Source: Tabrizicola sp. (GTDB lineage: Bacteria > Pseudomonadota > Alphaproteobacteria > Rhodobacterales > Rhodobacteraceae). From it: a stretch of DNA of 64,000 nucleotides. The translations under genes were made by a program, and so were the position numbers. Below, one piece after another: positions 13,688-23,003 of this stretch (position 1 is its first letter; every line of letters starts with the position of its first letter). The notes beneath the pieces were generated by a model. The model searched no databases, was not told where the DNA came from, and saw only the letters and a list, made by a program, of their open reading frames with translations. The DNA lies in contig NZ_JALHQD010000003.1 of the NCBI RefSeq assembly GCF_022842145.1, forward strand, positions 124,001 to 188,000. The letters run 5' to 3'.

Positions 13688-16518
13688 TGCGCCTCGGCCC
13701 AGTTGCGTCCCTTTCCGGCCTCCACCGCGAGGTGGACGTTCAGGGTGACGGCGGGGGCGGAGGCGGTTTCCATCACCTCTTTGGCGATGGGGATCAGGCG
13801 GTCGGCATCGGCCTCGGCCACTTCGAACAGAAGTTCGTCGTGGACCTGCAGGAGCATCTTCGCGTCGAGGCCCTTGATCGCCGCGGGCATCCGGATCATC
13901 GCGCGGCGGATGACATCGGCGGCGGTGCCCTGGATGGGCGCGTTGATCGCGGCGCGTTTGGCGAAGCCCGCGCCGGGGCCTTTGGCGTTGATCTCGGGAG
14001 TATTGATCTTGCGGCCAAAGAGGGTTTGGACGTGGCCGTTGGCTTGGGCGAACTTCACCGTGTCGGTCATGTAGCCGCGGATGCCGGGGAAGCGTTCGAA
14101 GTAGCGGTCGATGAAGCCCTGCGCCTCGGCGCGGGGGATGCGCAGGTTGCGGGCAAGGCCGAAGCCCGAGATGCCGTAGATCACCCCGAAGTTGATCGCC
14201 TTGGCCTTGCGGCGGATGTCGCTGGTCATCTGGTCGAGGGGGACGTTGAACATCTCGGAGGCTGTCAGGGCGTGGATGTCGATGCCGTCCTCGAAAGCCT
14301 GCCGCAGTTCGGGGATTTCGGCAATGTGGGCGAGGATGCGAAGCTCGATCTGGCTGTAGTCGAGGCTGACGAGGATGCGGCCCGGCGGGGCCACGAAGGC
14401 CTCGCGGATGCGGCGGCCTTCGTCGGTGCGCACGGGGATGTTCTGCAGGTTCGGGTCGGTCGAGGCCAGCCGCCCGGTGTTGGCCCCCGCGATGGAGTAG
14501 GAGGTGTGGACGCGGCCCGTGTCGGGGTTGATCGCCAGTTGCAGCGCATCGGTGTAGGTGGATTTCAGCTTGGCGATCTGCCGCCAATCCAGGATACGGG
14601 CCGCCAGTTGTGCGCCCTGGGGGTGGGTTTCCAGCGTGGTGATGTCTTCCAGGATGTCCGCGCCGGTGGCGTAGGCGTCGGTCTTGCCCTTGGTGCCGCC
14701 GGGGATTTGCAGCCGGTCGAACAGGATCTCGCCCAGCTGTTTTGGTGAGCCGACGTTGAACTTCTCGCCGGCGACCTGGTGGATCTCTTCCTCCAGCTGC
14801 ACCAGCTTTTGGGCGAAGGCGTTGGACATCATCCGCAGGACCTCGCGGTCGACCTGGATGCCGGCCATCTCCATATCGGCCAGCACCGGGACCAGAGGGC
14901 GCTCCAGCGTTTCGTAGACTGTGGTCACCTTCGCGCGGTGCAGTTGCGGCTTGAAGCGCTGCCAGAGGCGCAGGGTGACGTCGGCGTCTTCGGCGGCGTA
15001 GCAGACGGCTTCCGGGATGCCGACCTTGTCGAAGGTGACCTGTGACTTGCCCGAGCCGAGGAGCGTCTTGATCGGGATCGGGGCGTGGCCGAGATAGCGG
15101 TCGGAAAGTTCGTCCATGCCGTGATTGTGCAGGCCCGCGTGCATGGCATAGGACATCAGCATGGTGTCGTCGAAGGGGGCGATGCGGACGCCAAGGCGCG
15201 CGAAGATCTTCCAGTCGTATTTCATGTTCTGGCCGATCTTCAGGATCGACGGGTCTTCCAGAACCGGCCTTAGCGCGTTTAGCGTTTCGGTCACGGTCAG
15301 CTGGTCGGGGGCGAGCGCGGTGGCCCCGAACAGGTCGCCGCCGCCGGTGGTGTGGGAAAGCGGGATGTAGGCAGCCTTGCCCGCGTCCACCGCCAGGGAG
15401 ATGCCCACGAGTTCGGCGCGCATGTCGTCGAGGCTGGTGGTTTCGGTGTCGATGGCGACGTGGCCGACCTCGCGGATGCGGTCTGTCCAGCGGGCAAGGG
15501 TGGGCAGGTCGCGGATGCATTCGTAGGCGTTGGTGTCGAAGGGCAACTGCTCCTCGTGCGCCTGCGGCTTCTCCTCGCTGGGCGTGGCGACCTGAAGCTG
15601 GGTGGTTTCGGGCAGGGACGGCCGGGCGATGCCCAGCTTGTCGGCCACGCGCTTCGTCAGGGTGCGGAATTCCATCCGGGTGAGGAAATCCATGATCTTC
15701 TCGGGTTCGGGCAGGCGGATTTCCAGGTCGTCCAGCGTCACGTCCAGGGGGGTGTCGCAGTCCAGCGTCACCAATTGGCGCGAGATGCGGATCTGCTCGG
15801 CGTTGTCGATCAGGGCCTCGCGGCGTTTGGGCTGCTTGATCTCGCCCGCGCGGGCGAGAAGCGTGTCGAGATCGCCGTATTCGTTGATGAGAAGGGCTGC
15901 GGTCTTGAGCCCGATACCGGGTGCGCCGGGGACGTTGTCGACGCTGTCACCTGCAAGGGACTGCACGTCGATCACGCGTTCTGGGCCGACGCCGAACTTT
16001 TCCATCACCTCGTCGGGGCCGATGGCGCGGGATTTCATCGGGTCGAACATGTCGACGCCGGGGCGGATCAGCTGCATCAGGTCCTTGTCCGAGGAGATGA
16101 TGGTGCAACTGCCCCCCGCCTCGACCGCGCGGCAGGAGAGGGCGGCGATGATGTCGTCGGCCTCGTAGCCTTCGGTCTCCAGGCAGGCGACGTTGAAGGC
16201 GCGGGTGGCCTCGCGGGTCAGCGGGAATTGCGGGCGCAGGTCTTCGGGCAGGTCGGGGCGGTTGGCCTTGTACTTGTCGTAGATCACATTGCGGAAGGTT
16301 GTCGCTGAGTGGTCGAAAACCACGGCCAGATGGGTCGCTGCCTTGCCGTTCGACGCGGCGCGGGAAAGCTCGTTCCACAGGATGTTGCAGAAGCCCGCGA
16401 CGGCGCCGACGGGCAGGCCGTCCGACTTGCGGGTCAGGGGCGGCAGCGCGTGGTAGGCGCGGAAAATGTAGGCCGAGCCGTCGATGAGGTGCAGGTGGTG
16501 GCCGGTGCCGAAGGTCAT
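13684..16518 (-). CDS. polA: DNA polymerase I
   Basis: 944 residues from ATG 16518. The 5'-3' exonuclease/FEN domain is at about 1-300 ('HLIDGSAYIFRAYHALPP', 'SSDKDLMQLI'). The 3'-5' exonuclease is at about 350-540 with intact acidic motifs: 'AIDTETTSLDDM', 'IGQNMKYDWKIF' and 'YAAEDADVTL'. The family A polymerase follows, with motif A 'LVSLDYSQIELRILAH' at about 716, the O-helix 'RRKAKAINFGVIYG', and motif C 'LLQVHDELLFEV' at about 891. Proofreading residues look present, unlike some PolA lineages. It functions in repair and Okazaki fragment processing, and is first in a coupled run with the YdeI- and MmcQ-like genes. Confidence 0.98.
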   Translation of the reverse strand: MTFGTGHHLHLIDGSAYIFRAYHALPPLTRKSDGLPVGAVAGFCNILWNELSRAASNGKAATHLAVVFDHSATTFRNVIYDKYKANRPDLPEDLRPQFPLTREATRAFNVACLETEGYEADDIIAALSCRAVEAGGSCTIISSDKDLMQLIRPGVDMFDPMKSRAIGPDEVMEKFGVGPERVIDVQSLAGDSVDNVPGAPGIGLKTAALLINEYGDLDTLLARAGEIKQPKRREALIDNAEQIRISRQLVTLDCDTPLDVTLDDLEIRLPEPEKIMDFLTRMEFRTLTKRVADKLGIARPSLPETTQLQVATPSEEKPQAHEEQLPFDTNAYECIRDLPTLARWTDRIREVGHVAIDTETTSLDDMRAELVGISLAVDAGKAAYIPLSHTTGGGDLFGATALAPDQLTVTETLNALRPVLEDPSILKIGQNMKYDWKIFARLGVRIAPFDDTMLMSYAMHAGLHNHGMDELSDRYLGHAPIPIKTLLGSGKSQVTFDKVGIPEAVCYAAEDADVTLRLWQRFKPQLHRAKVTTVYETLERPLVPVLADMEMAGIQVDREVLRMMSNAFAQKLVQLEEEIHQVAGEKFNVGSPKQLGEILFDRLQIPGGTKGKTDAYATGADILEDITTLETHPQGAQLAARILDWRQIAKLKSTYTDALQLAINPDTGRVHTSYSIAGANTGRLASTDPNLQNIPVRTDEGRRIREAFVAPPGRILVSLDYSQIELRILAHIAEIPELRQAFEDGIDIHALTASEMFNVPLDQMTSDIRRKAKAINFGVIYGISGFGLARNLRIPRAEAQGFIDRYFERFPGIRGYMTDTVKFAQANGHVQTLFGRKINTPEINAKGPGAGFAKRAAINAPIQGTAADVIRRAMIRMPAAIKGLDAKMLLQVHDELLFEVAEADADRLIPIAKEVMETASAPAVTLNVHLAVEAGKGRNWAEAH

Positions 16519-16571
16519 GGGTAGGTCTCCCGAGTCTGGTCGGAAGTATTGGCAGAAGGCGCGGGGAAGGG

Positions 16572-17243
16572 CTACCCGGTTTGGCCGGATAGGTGCCGGT
16601 TGAGCGAGAGGGTGACCGACCAGTTGGCGGGGGTCCAAAGGCCGAAGGGGATGCCGGCGGCGCGCAATGTCTCGCCCAGCCAGACGTTGCAGGTGCGCAA
16701 GAGGTGAAAGTGGCCCCGGCCGGGGAAGAACGCGTCGGAGCCGGTGAAACCGGGGTGGTCCAGCTTCGTTTCGCTGGCGATGGCGGCGGCAGTTTCGGTG
16801 AGAAGCGCCTGGAATTGCGCATCGGAAAGCTGGAGGAAGCGCAGGTTCGGAAGCGGCGGCAGAGGACCCAGGGCGTCGAGCCGCACGACCGCATCGTCTC
16901 CGGTGGCGGCGGTCAGGACCGCGCTGGCGGTGATGTCGGCGTAGGTCCCGGCGGTGGTGTAGAAGGCGGCGGACCCCCAGCCGAAGACCAGCCACGCGGC
17001 CTCGGGGTGGTTCAGGGGCACCCCGGCGGCCTCGGCAAAGGCGAAGCGGGCGCGGGTTTCCGGCGTCAGGGGGAAGAGGATGTCAGTGTGGATGGGGCCC
17101 TGCAGGAGGCCGATGCTGTGGACCTGCGGACCGGAGAGGTCGGAGCTTGCGCCGGGGATCAGCGGCAGGATCACCGAGGCGGCAAGGTAAAGGACCGGCA
17201 GCGCCAGGGTCAGGAGGGTCAGACGTAGGGCGCGGCGCATCAA
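16572..17243 (-). CDS. TIGR02117/DUF2459 family membrane-anchored protein
   Basis: 223 residues. One N-terminal hydrophobic segment (residues 5-28) acts as a signal or anchor. Conserved features include 'GPIHTDILFP' (about 50-59), 'WLVFGWGSAAFYTT', and the Cys/Asn motif 'TCNVWLGETLRAAGI' near the C-terminus. Members are often annotated as DUF2459/TIGR02117 with a possible papain-like or NlpC-like fold; the invariant His, Cys and Trp fit that idea, but activity is unproven. It ends 53 bp before polA in the same direction, so co-transcription is possible. Confidence 0.82.
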   Translation of the reverse strand: MMRRALRLTLLTLALPVLYLAASVILPLIPGASSDLSGPQVHSIGLLQGPIHTDILFPLTPETRARFAFAEAAGVPLNHPEAAWLVFGWGSAAFYTTAGTYADITASAVLTAATGDDAVVRLDALGPLPPLPNLRFLQLSDAQFQALLTETAAAIASETKLDHPGFTGSDAFFPGRGHFHLLRTCNVWLGETLRAAGIPFGLWTPANWSVTLSLNRHLSGQTG

Positions 17244-17719
17244 GTTTCCCGGAATTGCATCAGACGCGATGCTGACATGGGATGAGCGCGGGTAAAAGGT
17301 GAGGGAGTCCGTAATGCGGACAGTCGGGTTCGTGGTCGGTGGCCTGGGGCCGGGGGCGGCCTTGCCTTGCTGCTATCCTTGCCGCAGTCCCCGATGTCCC
17401 GGGCCGTGGACCCGCATGGGATGCACCTGATCGGCGTCCTGTTCGTCTCCGGCCCGCTGGGGCGGCTCTGGGGCTGGTGACGGGCCTTGTGCTGGCGCGG
17501 GTCACGCGGCGCTAGGGGCTTGACGGACCGTCCGCCGCGACGCATGTTCGCCCCATGCTGCACCTGATGATCCCTGTCTCGTTTTATTGGACCTGCGCCA
17601 CATAGGCGGCAGGGCAGCGTTTCACGACCGAAACCAACTCCCACGAAGCCGCCCGCGAGGGTTCGGCCAGTTGGTTCACAGGTTCCCCCTCGCCGGGCCC
17701 CCCGCGAAGGAAACCGAAG
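17244..17719. other. 476-bp region without a convincing intact gene
   Basis: Between the divergently arranged TIGR02117 and GNAT genes. The left part contains a possible frameshifted small membrane-protein remnant (see 17361-17514). The right part (17515-17719) shows no recognisable gene, repeat or strong promoter. Confidence 0.5.
17361..17514 (+). pseudogene. Possible frameshifted small membrane-protein remnant
   Basis: One frame reads LALLLSLPQSP, then MDP-like 'AVDPHGMHLIGVLFVSGPLG' and 'RLWGW', with a stop at 17478. Shifting frame at about 17473 continues as LVTGLVLARVTRR with a stop at 17512. Joined, the two halves look like a short protein with two hydrophobic stretches and a basic tail. 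No start codon or ribosome site is convincing. It could equally be chance in GC-rich DNA. Confidence 0.22.
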
Positions 17720-18172
17720 ATGCCTACCCCCAATGTCACTGTCCGGCTTGCGACGCCGGATGACCTGCCAGAAACCCACCGGATGATCATCGCGCTGACG
17801 GCGCAGTTCGGCGGTGCGGCAACCATCACGCCGCCGATGCTGGCGCGGATCGTCGAGGGCCGCGCCTCGCGGGTCTTGGTCGCCCACCTGACCGACAGCC
17901 CGCAGCGTCACCCGGTCGGCTTCGCGCTGCTCCTGGTCGGGCGGAACATGGTGGCGGGGGCGGAGTGGGGGTTCGTCGAGCAGCTGTATGTGCAGGAACC
18001 GGACCGCAAGCGCGGCATCGGGCGCGCGCTTCTGACTGCGGCGCGCGAAACTGCGGCCAAGGCCGGGTGTCAGGGCATGACGGTCAGCTCGAAGCCCGAG
18101 ACGAACAGCTCGGCGCTGGCCTGGCGCGCGCTGGGCGTGGACAGCCTTGAGCCGCGCTTTGCGGCCGAGTGA
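17720..18172 (+). CDS. GNAT-family N-acetyltransferase
   Basis: 150 residues. 'VTVRLATPDDLPETHRMI' at the N-terminus is the usual GNAT start, and 'EQLYVQEPDRKRGIGRALLTAA' contains the acetyl-CoA pyrophosphate-binding motif (R-K-R-G-I-G-R). The C-terminal 'TNSSALAWRALGVDSL' is motif-B-like. The substrate is unknown. The start ATG at 17720 has AAGGAAA a few bases upstream. Confidence 0.88.
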   Translation: MPTPNVTVRLATPDDLPETHRMIIALTAQFGGAATITPPMLARIVEGRASRVLVAHLTDSPQRHPVGFALLLVGRNMVAGAEWGFVEQLYVQEPDRKRGIGRALLTAARETAAKAGCQGMTVSSKPETNSSALAWRALGVDSLEPRFAAE

Positions 18173-18201
18173 CGCCCGGTGCCGGTGACTGGTACCCGTG
18201 A

Positions 18202-18387
18202 CTAATGGTCGTCGTGAGCGTGGTCGCGGTCGATCACGTAGCGCTTGTCGCAGTAGCCGCATTCGACCCAGCCGGTGTCATCCGGGATCGTCAACCAAAC
18301 ACGGGGGTGCCCAAGCGCGCCCTCGCCACCGTCGCAGGCCACTTTCCAGGTGGTGACGGTCTGGGTCTCGGGGGCTTCGGTCGGCAT
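18202..18387 (-). CDS. CHCC zinc-finger protein (NDUFS6-like)
   Basis: 61 residues with '[19 protein letters not shown]' and '[11 protein letters not shown]', the C/H/C/C ligand set of the zf-CHCC family. It is the bacterial relative of the complex I accessory subunit NDUFS6. In alphaproteobacteria this small protein is thought to be a respiratory complex I subunit; that is family knowledge, not shown by context here. The ATG at 18387 has AAAGGA upstream at suitable distance. It is convergent with the GNAT gene. Confidence 0.88.
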   Translation of the reverse strand: MPTEAPETQTVTTWKVACDGGEGALGHPRVWLTIPDDTGWVECGYCDKRYVIDRDHAHDDH

Positions 18388-18501
18388 GGGCAGGGTCCTT
18401 TGCAAGTCCGCACCGTCTTTTAGCGGCGGAGGGGGCGGCGGCACAAGGGGGATGCGGGACCCTGTGGCGCTGAACCACGCCTCTCCCCCGCCAAGATGGT
18501 C

Positions 18502-18550
18502 TTGACAGAATCTGTCCGTTTGTGACATCGATGTCATGACACCGATGTCA
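18502..18550 (+). promoter_or_regulatory. Promoter -35 and tandem LacI-type operators of the sugar operon
   Basis: A TTGACA (18502-18507) is followed by two directly abutting 14-bp operators: TGACATCGATGTCA (18523-18536, perfect palindrome) and TGACACCGATGTCA (18537-18550, one asymmetric position). Both have the central CG typical of LacI-family sites, and they cover the expected -10/+1 region. The first gene downstream is the lacI homologue itself, so autorepression of the whole operon is the simplest reading. Confidence 0.75.
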
Positions 18551-18602
18551 TGCCCCTGGGCGGACGTTGGCCACAGCTGGCGCGGGCTTCGGGGGGAGGC
18601 AC

Positions 18603-19691
18603 ATGTCGACCATTTATGATGTGGCGCGCCGTGCTGGCGTGTCGCCGAAAACGGTCAGCCGGGTGCTGAACTCGGACGGTCCCGTCGGCGAAAAGACCCG
18701 CGAGGCGGTGGAAGCCGCGATGCGCGAACTGGGCTATGTGCGGTCCAACGCGGCGCGGATGATGCGGGCGCAAAAGTCCGGGATCATCGGGCTGATCACC
18801 GGCGCGATTTCCACCAAGAACCAGCCTTCAACGCAGCAGGGCCTGCCTGACCTGTATATCGTGCAGGGCATCCAGCGGGCGCTGGAATCCTCGGGCATGA
18901 CGGTGATGATCGCCGATACGGCAGGCCGCAATGACCGCGTGCCGCACCTGATCGACACCTTCCTGTCGCACCGGGTCGAGGGGCTGATCCATGTCGCGGA
19001 ATACCACCAGGAAGTGAACCTGCCGCGGCTGCCGGACGACACGCCGCTGGTGCTGGCCAACTGCTTCGATGCGCACGGGACACCGTCGGTTGTCCCGGAC
19101 GACCGGCGGCTGCAGCGCGACCTCGTGCGCCGTCTGATCGCCGCGGGCCATCGCCGGATCGCCTATCTGTCGCTGCGCCCCGACATGGTCGCGGGCCGCC
19201 TGCGCCCGCAGGGCTACCGCGAGGCACTGGAAGAGGCGGGGCTGCCGTTTGATCCCGCCCTGCTTCAGCACGTCGACTTCGACCAGTTCGAGATCGGCCC
19301 GCAGCTTCTGTGGGACACCATCGACCGGATGCTGCATCTGGACCAGCCTCCGACCGTGATCTGCAGCGGCAACGACCAGATGGCGATGATGGTCTACGGC
19401 ATCCTGCGCAGCATGGGCCGGAAGATGCCGGACGAGATCGGCGTCGCGGGCTTCGACAATTACCGCGCCATCGCCGAGACGCTGTATCCGCCGCTGACCA
19501 CGGTGGACCTACCCTACAACGCGATCGGCGTGCGTGCCGGCGAGCGTCTCATGCAACTGATTTCCGGCGTGGGCCGGGATGACCACAGCCCGGTCCTGGT
19601 GGCCGGTCCTGTGCACTGGCGCGGCTCGGTCACCGAGCTGCGCCCCGAAAACGTGATAAGTTTCAAAACCCTCAGGGAGGAAAAGCAATGA
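18603..19691 (+). CDS. LacI-family transcriptional regulator
   Basis: 362 residues from ATG 18603. The N-terminal HTH '[21 protein letters not shown]' (residues 3-23) is followed by the hinge '[23 protein letters not shown]' type linker and a periplasmic-binding-like effector domain. It probably senses the imported sugar and represses its own operon through the operators at 18523-18550. The stop overlaps the next gene's ATG (ATGA at 19688-19691), so the regulator and the binding protein are translationally coupled. This arrangement is typical of autoregulated CUT1 sugar operons. Confidence 0.95.
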   Translation: MSTIYDVARRAGVSPKTVSRVLNSDGPVGEKTREAVEAAMRELGYVRSNAARMMRAQKSGIIGLITGAISTKNQPSTQQGLPDLYIVQGIQRALESSGMTVMIADTAGRNDRVPHLIDTFLSHRVEGLIHVAEYHQEVNLPRLPDDTPLVLANCFDAHGTPSVVPDDRRLQRDLVRRLIAAGHRRIAYLSLRPDMVAGRLRPQGYREALEEAGLPFDPALLQHVDFDQFEIGPQLLWDTIDRMLHLDQPPTVICSGNDQMAMMVYGILRSMGRKMPDEIGVAGFDNYRAIAETLYPPLTTVDLPYNAIGVRAGERLMQLISGVGRDDHSPVLVAGPVHWRGSVTELRPENVISFKTLREEKQ

Positions 19692-20938
19692 AGATGTTCA
19701 CCTTCGCGGCCTCGGCCGCGATCCTGGCGTGGGGGTCTGCCGCCCAGGCGCAGCAGACCTTGTCGATGTGGTACCACGGTGCCGGCAACGAGGTCGAAAG
19801 CAAGATCATCAATCAGATCATCGCCGACTTCAACGCGAGCCAAGCCGACTGGAAAGTGGAACTGCAAAGCTTCCCGCAAGCCGCCTACAACGACTCGGTC
19901 GTCGCGGGCGCGCTGGCCGGCAACCTGCCGGACATCCTGGACGTCGACGGTCCGGTGATGCCGAACTGGGCCTGGGCTGGCTACATGCAGCCGCTGCAGA
20001 TCGACGAAGCCAAGATCGAGGCCTTCCTGCCCGGCCCCAAGGGCTATTGGGATGGCAAGCTTTACTCGATCGGGCTTTGGGACGCTGCGGTCGCCCTGGT
20101 GACCCGTCAGGCCTACCTGGACGAACTGGGACTGCGCACGCCCACGCTGGAGCAGCCCTGGACCAAGGACGAATTCATGGCCGCGCTGGACGCCGCCAAG
20201 GCTTCGGGCAAGTTCGAATACGCCTTCGATCCCGGCATGGCCTGGACCGGCGAATGGTATCCCTACGCCTTCTCGCCCTTCCTGCAGTCGTTCGGTGGCG
20301 ACATCGTTGACCGCACGACCTACAAGACCGCGGAAGGTGCGCTGAACGGCGAGGCCGCAATGGCCTTCGGCGAATGGTGGCAGGGTCTGTTCAAGAACGG
20401 CTATGCCGCTGCGACCCAGGACCCGGCTGACCGGGACGGCGGCTTTGCGGCTGGCAAGTATGCCTTCTCGTGGAACGGCAACTGGGCGGCGCTGAACACG
20501 CTGAAAGCCTTCCCGGACACCGTCTTCCTGCCCGCGCCCGACTTCGGCAACGGTCCCAAGATCGGTGCCGCCAGCTGGCAGTTCGGCATCTCGGCATCCT
20601 CGAAGCATCCCGAGGGTGCGTCCGCCTTCATCGAGTTCGCGCTCCAGGACAAGTATCTGGCCGACTTCTCGAACGGCATCGGCCTGATCCCGGCGACCAA
20701 GACCGCCGCGGCGATGACCGAGAACTACAAGGACGGCGGCCCGATGGCGGTGTTCTTCGGGCTGACCGAGGGTCAGGCGCTGGTTCGTCCGGTGACCCCG
20801 GGCTACGTGGTCCAGGCCAAGGTGTTTGAAAAGGCGCTGGCCGATATCGCCAACGGTGCCGACGTGGCGGCGACGCTGGACGCGGCTGTCGACGAGATCA
20901 ACGCCGACATCGAAAAGAACGGCGGCTACGGCCACTAA
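19688..20938 (+). CDS. Sugar ABC transporter solute-binding protein (CUT1)
   Basis: 416 residues. The signal peptide is probably cleaved after AAQA (about residue 21). The mature protein begins with 'QTLSMWYHGAGNEVESKI', characteristic of cluster-B (family 1) extracellular binding proteins for oligosaccharides and polyols, and contains 'VAGALAGNLPDILDVDGPVMPNWAW'. It delivers substrate to the two permeases downstream. A strong double hairpin after its stop probably raises its mRNA level over the permeases. The substrate is not deducible; the linked GH68/GH32-like enzyme suggests a fructoside or related glycoside. Confidence 0.93.
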   Translation: MKMFTFAASAAILAWGSAAQAQQTLSMWYHGAGNEVESKIINQIIADFNASQADWKVELQSFPQAAYNDSVVAGALAGNLPDILDVDGPVMPNWAWAGYMQPLQIDEAKIEAFLPGPKGYWDGKLYSIGLWDAAVALVTRQAYLDELGLRTPTLEQPWTKDEFMAALDAAKASGKFEYAFDPGMAWTGEWYPYAFSPFLQSFGGDIVDRTTYKTAEGALNGEAAMAFGEWWQGLFKNGYAAATQDPADRDGGFAAGKYAFSWNGNWAALNTLKAFPDTVFLPAPDFGNGPKIGAASWQFGISASSKHPEGASAFIEFALQDKYLADFSNGIGLIPATKTAAAMTENYKDGGPMAVFFGLTEGQALVRPVTPGYVVQAKVFEKALADIANGADVAATLDAAVDEINADIEKNGGYGH

Positions 20939-20944
20939 GGCCGG

Positions 20945-21009
20945 CGGCCCCGGTCTTGGGATCGGGGCCGGGTTCTCCCCAGAACCTCGGTTGGCGGCGT
21001 CGCCGCCAA
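20945..21009 (+). terminator. Two consecutive hairpins after the binding-protein gene
   Basis: First stem CGGCCCCGGTC / GATCGGGGCCG (20945-20955 and 20960-20970), second TTGGCGGCG-T-CGCCGCCAA (20991-21009). No U-run follows, so they are more likely to stabilise or partly terminate the upstream message than to stop transcription completely. Confidence 0.65.
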
Positions 21010-21040
21010 CCGTCTTTCCCCTTCACGTATCGAGGCGATC

Positions 21041-22114
21041 ATGGCGTCGAAGTTCACCGTGTCCAACGGGACGGGCTGGCTGATGGCGGGACCTGCGGTC
21101 CTTCTGATCGCCGGGTTCGTGATCCTGCCGTTCTTCCTGGCCTTTGCCTTTTCCTTCACCAACCAGCGCCTGATCTCGCCCAACGCGACCGAGTTCGTGG
21201 GCCTCGCCAATTACCGCCAGCTTCTCGACGTCACCACCGTGACGCTGGAGCCGGTCCGTGACGATGCGGGCGCCATCGTGATCAAGGACGGCGCGCCGGA
21301 ATACCCCTCGCTGCGCACCCTGACGCGCAATAACCCCGACCGCCCGGACCTTGCCGGCATGCGGGAGTGGTTCAGCTTTTCCCTTGGCGGCGAGGATCGG
21401 ACCTATGTCCTTGCCCGCGACGTCGTCTTCATGACGGCGGTCATCAACACCTTCATCTTCGTGCTGATCGTCGCTCCCGTGCAGGCGGGCGTTGCCTTGG
21501 GCCTCGCGCTCCTGATCAACCAGCGCCTGCGCGGCATCAACGTCTTCCGGGCGATCTACTTCATGCCGGTCGTCGTCTCGATCGTGGTGGTCTCGCTTCT
21601 GTGGCGGCTGATCTATGACGGCCAGTCGGGCCTTCTGAACAACCTTCTGGGGGCGATCAGCTTCGGCATGATCCCGCCCGTCGACTGGCTGGGCAACCCC
21701 TCCACCGCGCTGGGGGCGATCATCGCCATGTCGATCTGGCAGGCCGTCGGCTTTCACATGGTGATCTGGCTTTCGGGCCTGCAGACCATCAGCCCCACCC
21801 TGTACGAGGCCGCCGCCATCGAGGGCGCGTCCAAGTGGCAGGTCTTCCGCTACATCACCTGGCCCGGCCTGCGAAACACCGCGGTCCTGATCCTGATCGT
21901 CATTACCATGCAAGCCTTCGGCCTTTTCGCCCAGATCGACGTCATGACCAACGGAGGCCCGCTGGACAGCACCCAGACCATCGTCTTCCAGGCCATCGAA
22001 CGCGGCTACGGCAAGCAGGACATCTCGGGCGGATCGGCGATCTCGGTGATCCTCTTCGTGATCGTGCTGTCGATTTCCCTGATCCAACGCTGGCTGACGC
22101 GGGAGAAGACCTGA
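21041..22114 (+). CDS. Sugar ABC transporter permease 1 (MalF-like)
   Basis: 357 residues with about six to seven membrane helices. The first helix is at about 12-35; a periplasmic insertion of about 80 residues (55-130) follows, as in MalF/UgpA types. The coupling EAA motif is 'EAAAIEGASKWQVFRYITWP' at about 254-273. It forms the transmembrane pore with the next gene's product. ATG 21041 follows a 102-bp gap with hairpins; its stop and the next ATG share one base (TGATG). Confidence 0.94.
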   Translation: MASKFTVSNGTGWLMAGPAVLLIAGFVILPFFLAFAFSFTNQRLISPNATEFVGLANYRQLLDVTTVTLEPVRDDAGAIVIKDGAPEYPSLRTLTRNNPDRPDLAGMREWFSFSLGGEDRTYVLARDVVFMTAVINTFIFVLIVAPVQAGVALGLALLINQRLRGINVFRAIYFMPVVVSIVVVSLLWRLIYDGQSGLLNNLLGAISFGMIPPVDWLGNPSTALGAIIAMSIWQAVGFHMVIWLSGLQTISPTLYEAAAIEGASKWQVFRYITWPGLRNTAVLILIVITMQAFGLFAQIDVMTNGGPLDSTQTIVFQAIERGYGKQDISGGSAISVILFVIVLSISLIQRWLTREKT

Positions 22115-22992
22115 TGTCCATGATAGCTGCCGACAACCGTGGCCTGCGCCTTGTGACGCGCTATGCTGTCCTGATCTTGATCGCGATCATCTTCATCTTC
22201 CCGCTGGTCTTCATGCTGATGTCCAGCCTGAAACCCGACCAGCAGCTTCTGCAGGACTCGGGCAACCTCCGCGCCTTCCTTCCGGTGGGCGACATCAGCC
22301 TGCAGAACTATACCGACGCCTTCCAGCGCGCGCCTGTGGCGACCTTCGTCTTCAATTCGGTCCTTGTGACCGGAGTTACCGTCGCGCTGTCGCTTCTCCT
22401 TTGCTCTGCCGCCGGGTTCGCCTTCGTCTTCGTCCGCTGGAAGGGCCGCGACACGCTGCTGGCGCTTCTCCTTGCGACGCTGATCCTGCCGTTCGAGACC
22501 ATCGCCATCCCGCTTCTGATGATGGTGGCACACCTGCCCTGGGTCGGGTTCGACGGGGTCAGCTGGGGCTGGCTCAACAGCTACCGCGTCCAGATCATTC
22601 CCTTCATCGCCGACGGCCTGACGGTCTTCCTGTTCGTCCAGTACTTCAAGGACCTGCCCGGCGAACTGATCGAGGCCGCAAGGGTCGAAGGCGCCTCCTG
22701 GTGGCAGATCTACCGCAAGATCGTGATGCCGCTGTCCGGTCCGATCTTCGCCACGGCGGCGATCCTCAAGTTTCTTGTCATGTACAACCAGTATCTCTGG
22801 CCGCTTATGGTCACCCAGGAGGAAGGCTACCGCCCGGTCATGGTCGGTCTGCAGTACTTCTTCCAGCTCAACGTCGCCTGGGGCGAGGTCATGGCCTACC
22901 TGAGCATGATCACAGTCCCCGTCCTCGCCTTCTATCTTTACCTGCAGAAAGCCTTCATCGCGTCGATCGCCTCGACCGGCGTGAAAGGCTAA
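22114..22992 (+). CDS. Sugar ABC transporter permease 2 (MalG-like)
   Basis: 292 residues, six predicted helices. The EAA loop is 'EAARVEGASWWQIYRKIVMP'. The N-terminal 'IAIIFIFPLVFMLMSSLKP' is the typical MalG/CUT1 second-permease start. It partners permease 1 and the ATPase encoded at 24000. ATG 22114 overlaps the preceding TGA by one base. Confidence 0.94.
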   Translation: MSMIAADNRGLRLVTRYAVLILIAIIFIFPLVFMLMSSLKPDQQLLQDSGNLRAFLPVGDISLQNYTDAFQRAPVATFVFNSVLVTGVTVALSLLLCSAAGFAFVFVRWKGRDTLLALLLATLILPFETIAIPLLMMVAHLPWVGFDGVSWGWLNSYRVQIIPFIADGLTVFLFVQYFKDLPGELIEAARVEGASWWQIYRKIVMPLSGPIFATAAILKFLVMYNQYLWPLMVTQEEGYRPVMVGLQYFFQLNVAWGEVMAYLSMITVPVLAFYLYLQKAFIASIASTGVKG

Positions 22993-23003
22993 GGAGTCCG
23001 AAC

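Noticed and set aside
13121-15520. Long minus-strand frame reading through the YdeI-like gene into polA
   Set aside because: Its N-terminal 600 codons are a shadow of polA (Arg/Pro/His-rich). Only the part after TTG 13687 is a real protein.
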